The notes beneath the pieces are model-generated. The model saw only the letters and a program-made list of their open reading frames with translations. It ran no database searches and had not been told where the DNA came from. Shown piece after piece: positions 6,387 through 8,421 of a stretch of DNA of 8,421 nucleotides. Every line of letters starts with the position of its first letter. The stretch's first letter is position 1. The translations under genes were made by a program, and so were the position numbers. Origin of the DNA: QHWK01 sp035315685 (GTDB lineage: Bacteria; Acidobacteriota; Vicinamibacteria; Vicinamibacterales; CAVVIG01); NCBI GenBank assembly GCA_035315685.1, contig DATFXR010000554.1, positions 1 to 8,421 of the forward strand, written 5' to 3'.

Positions 6387-7705
6387 AGATCGCCGTCATC
6401 GGCGGCGCTGGCGTGCGAACGCCGCTCCTCGTGTCGGGCCTGGCCGCTTCGGATCTGCCGATCGATGAGATCGCGCTCTACGACGTCGATCAGGCGCGGC
6501 TGTCGATCATCGGCCCCGTCGCCGAACGGATGGCGAGCGGCGGCGAATGGCGCGGCCGCGTGACGCTCTGCCGATCGTTCGCCGAGGCAGTCGCGTGGGC
6601 GGACTTCGTCTTCACGAGCATCCGCGTCGGCGGCAACGAGCGCCGCATGCGGGACGAGGCGACCGCGCAGCGGCATGGCATCGTCGGGCAGGAAACGATC
6701 GGCCCGGCGGGCTTCGCGATGGCGGCGCGGACGATTCCGGAGATGGTGCGCTACACGCGGCAGATCGCCGACGCGGCGCCGCGCGCCTGGATCATCAACT
6801 TCACGAATCCGGTCGGCGTGGTCACCGAGGCGATGCGGACGGCGAGCGATCGGGTCATCGGTATCTGCGACACGCCAACCGAGCTGTTCGAATCGACGGC
6901 GCACGCGCTCGACCTCGATCCCGCGCGCTGCAGCTTCGACTACTTCGGCCTCAATCACCTCGGCTGGCTACGCGAGGTGTACAGCGGCGGCGAGCCGCAG
7001 TTGCACCGCCTGTGGAACGACGCCGCGGGTCTGCAGGCGATTTACAAGGCGCCGCTGTTCGATTCGGCCTCGCTGCGCTCGCTGAAGCTGCTCCCGACGG
7101 AGTACGTCTACTACTACGACCAGCCGACGCGCGCCTACGACAATGTCCGTCGCGCTGGACGCAGCCGCGGCCAGGTGATCGAGGAACTGAACCGCGCGCT
7201 GTTCGAGTCGCTCGGCGACCCGCACGCCGACGCGGCGCCGTACGATCGCGTCGCTCGCTACCGGAGCTATCTGTCGCTGCGCAGCCGCAGTTACATGCAG
7301 ATCGAGTCCGGCTCCTACGATCCGTCGATGCCGTCGCCTGCGTCCGTATCGAGCGGCTACGACCGGATCGCAGTGTCAGTGGTCCGCGCGATTCATTTCA
7401 ACACCCATGACGTGATCCCGCTCAGCGTCACGAACCGCGGCAACCTGCCCGATCTCGACGACGGCGACGTGGTCGAAGTGCCGTGCGCCGTCGGCGCGAA
7501 CGGCGCTCAGCCGCTGCACGTCGACCGCGTCCCCGATCGGGTCCTGCCGCTTCTGCAGCACGTCAAAGAGTACGAGCGGCTGACCGTGCGCGCGGCGCTC
7601 GCGCAGTCGCTCGACGCTGCACGCCGCGCGCTTGCGGCCAACCCGCTGGTGCCGAGTCCAGCCACAGCCAGCGCTCTCGTGGACGACCTCGCGCCGCTAT
7701 GGTGA
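6383..7705 (+). CDS. Glycoside hydrolase family 4 enzyme, 6-phospho-beta-glucosidase-like
   Basis: 440 residues, the usual length for GH4. These cytoplasmic enzymes use NAD+ and a divalent metal (typically Mn2+) to oxidise C3 transiently and eliminate the glycosidic bond. Visible motifs are the N-terminal dinucleotide fold KIAVIGGAGVRTPLL (2-16) with acidic D34 ending strand 2, RVGGNERRMRDEATAQRHG (81-99), GQETIGPAG (102-110), NFTNPVGVVTEA (139-150), GICDTP (160-165), FGLNHLGW (188-195), and a tyrosine cluster 241-245. By family analogy C162 and H192 bind the metal and a Tyr near 241 is the base. The C-terminal half carries VTNRGNLPDLDDGDVVEVPC and YERLTVRAALA, typical of the beta-glucosidase-like subgroup. 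Whether its substrate is phosphorylated cannot be told from sequence; no PTS gene is in view. The ATG overlaps the kinase stop (ATGA), there is no Shine-Dalgarno, and translation is probably coupled. Confidence 0.92.
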   Translation: MKIAVIGGAGVRTPLLVSGLAASDLPIDEIALYDVDQARLSIIGPVAERMASGGEWRGRVTLCRSFAEAVAWADFVFTSIRVGGNERRMRDEATAQRHGIVGQETIGPAGFAMAARTIPEMVRYTRQIADAAPRAWIINFTNPVGVVTEAMRTASDRVIGICDTPTELFESTAHALDLDPARCSFDYFGLNHLGWLREVYSGGEPQLHRLWNDAAGLQAIYKAPLFDSASLRSLKLLPTEYVYYYDQPTRAYDNVRRAGRSRGQVIEELNRALFESLGDPHADAAPYDRVARYRSYLSLRSRSYMQIESGSYDPSMPSPASVSSGYDRIAVSVVRAIHFNTHDVIPLSVTNRGNLPDLDDGDVVEVPCAVGANGAQPLHVDRVPDRVLPLLQHVKEYERLTVRAALAQSLDAARRALAANPLVPSPATASALVDDLAPLW

Positions 7706-8421
7706 CGCTCGATCGCGGCATGGGCCTGTTGCAGGCCACCGCGACCAACATCATCGGCATGATCGGCGTCGGCCCGTTCCTCACCATCCCGCTGATGGTG
7801 GCGGCGATGGGCGGTCCGCATCTCGTCTACGCCTGGGGATTCGGGGCCGCGCTCGCGTTGTGCGACGGCCTCGTTTACGCCGAACTCGGCGCCGCGCTGC
7901 CGGGCAGCGGCGGACCCTACGTCTACCTGCGCGAAGCGTACGAGCCGTTCGGTCTCGGCCGCCTGATGGCGTTCGTCTTCATCTTCCAGGTGATGCTCGT
8001 CGCGCCATTGACGATTGCGGGCGGAGCGGTCGGTTTCGCCGACTACCTCGCGTTCTACTGGACCTCGATGTCGCCGTGGCAGCACAACCTCGTCGCGGCG
8101 TCGGTCTGCGCCGCCGTCACGGCGCTGCTCTACCGCGACATCGAGTCGATCGGCCGGCTCGCCGTGGTGATGCTGGTGGTCGCAGTCGGCACGATCGCGT
8201 GGGTGATCGTCGCCGGACTGCTTTCGTTTTCGTGGCAGCGCGCGTTCGATTTTCCGCCTGCGGCAACCCGGCTGGACGCGGCGCTGTTTCGTGCGATGGG
8301 CGCCGCCGGCCTGCTCGCGATGTACAACTACGGAGGCTACAGCAACGTCTGCAACATCGGCGAGGAGATTCGGCGGCCGGAACGGACGGTGCCGCGGGCC
8401 ATCGTGCTGTCGATCGTCGTC
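7699..8421 (+). CDS. APC-superfamily amino acid/amine permease, 3'-truncated by window edge
   Basis: Open without a stop for 241 codons to the last base; full members have about 430-500 residues and 12 membrane helices. Helix 1 contains NIIGMIGVGPFLTIP (17-31), where the broken GMIGVGPF segment (20-27) corresponds to the substrate-carboxylate-binding unwound region of APC transporters. AELGAALPGSGGPYVYLREA (61-80) is the helix 2-3 signature. Further hydrophobic stretches lie near 92-110, 132-145 and 155-174, and EEIRRPERTVPRAI (222-235) is the conserved loop after helix 6. Family members exchange or import amino acids, polyamines or related amines at the inner membrane. The start is ATG at 7699, inside ATGGTGA, overlapping the GH4 stop by 7 bp; GTG at 7702 (4-bp overlap) is the alternative. 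Co-transcription with the kinase and GH4 genes suggests it imports the substrate or a breakdown product of that pathway (inference). Confidence 0.9.
   Translation, partial: MVTLDRGMGLLQATATNIIGMIGVGPFLTIPLMVAAMGGPHLVYAWGFGAALALCDGLVYAELGAALPGSGGPYVYLREAYEPFGLGRLMAFVFIFQVMLVAPLTIAGGAVGFADYLAFYWTSMSPWQHNLVAASVCAAVTALLYRDIESIGRLAVVMLVVAVGTIAWVIVAGLLSFSWQRAFDFPPAATRLDAALFRAMGAAGLLAMYNYGGYSNVCNIGEEIRRPERTVPRAIVLSIVV

Noticed and set aside
7507..8085. 192-codon minus-strand frame over the GH4/permease junction
   Set aside because: Opposes a continuous permease frame with strong APC motifs and has low-complexity Arg/Glu/His composition.

Overview
The window reads as accessory or catabolic chromosome from a GC-rich, Gram-negative soil-type bacterium. 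The best guess is an Acidobacteriota member of the Vicinamibacteria type. That guess rests on an Oar-like TonB-dependent receptor, a large secreted PIG-L deacetylase, the general lack of Shine-Dalgarno sequences, and small GC-rich repeats running into the coding sequences. It is made by eye, without any database search.

Layout. Positions 2-2563 (+) hold the C-terminal ~853 residues of an Oar-like TonB-dependent outer-membrane receptor; its start lies upstream of the window. A 98-bp convergent gap follows. It holds a strong terminator hairpin nested inside a ~32-nt inverted repeat, and one arm of that repeat supplies the last codons and stop of the next gene. Positions 5346-2662 (-) encode an 894-residue exported protein with an N-terminal PIG-L/LmbE zinc deacetylase domain, two Ig/NEW3-like regions and a C-terminal amidotransferase-like domain. 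Its interdomain linker carries three copies of a palindromic REP-like element that are read through in frame.

A 29-bp divergent gap (5347-5375) carries overlapping -10-like boxes on both strands and leads into a tightly packed + strand operon: a PfkB-family sugar kinase (5376-6386, TTG start), a glycoside hydrolase family 4 (GH4) enzyme resembling 6-phospho-beta-glucosidase (6383-7705, 4-bp overlap), and an APC-superfamily permease (7699 to the window end, 7-bp overlap, truncated). The 3' end of the kinase gene is built from a third repeat family, an inverted mosaic of AGGTCAGGTGGG-type units, which gives the protein an unusual Gly/Arg/Pro-rich tail.

Working model (inference). The receptor and the exported deacetylase would handle an N-acetylated amino-sugar-like compound outside the cytoplasm. 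The APC permease would import an amine-bearing product. The kinase and the NAD/Mn-dependent GH4 enzyme would phosphorylate and split it in the cytoplasm. No PTS component is visible, although many GH4 enzymes depend on PTS-phosphorylated substrates. The strongest unusual signal is that three unrelated short repeat families each lie within or against a protein-coding end or linker and have been absorbed as coding sequence.
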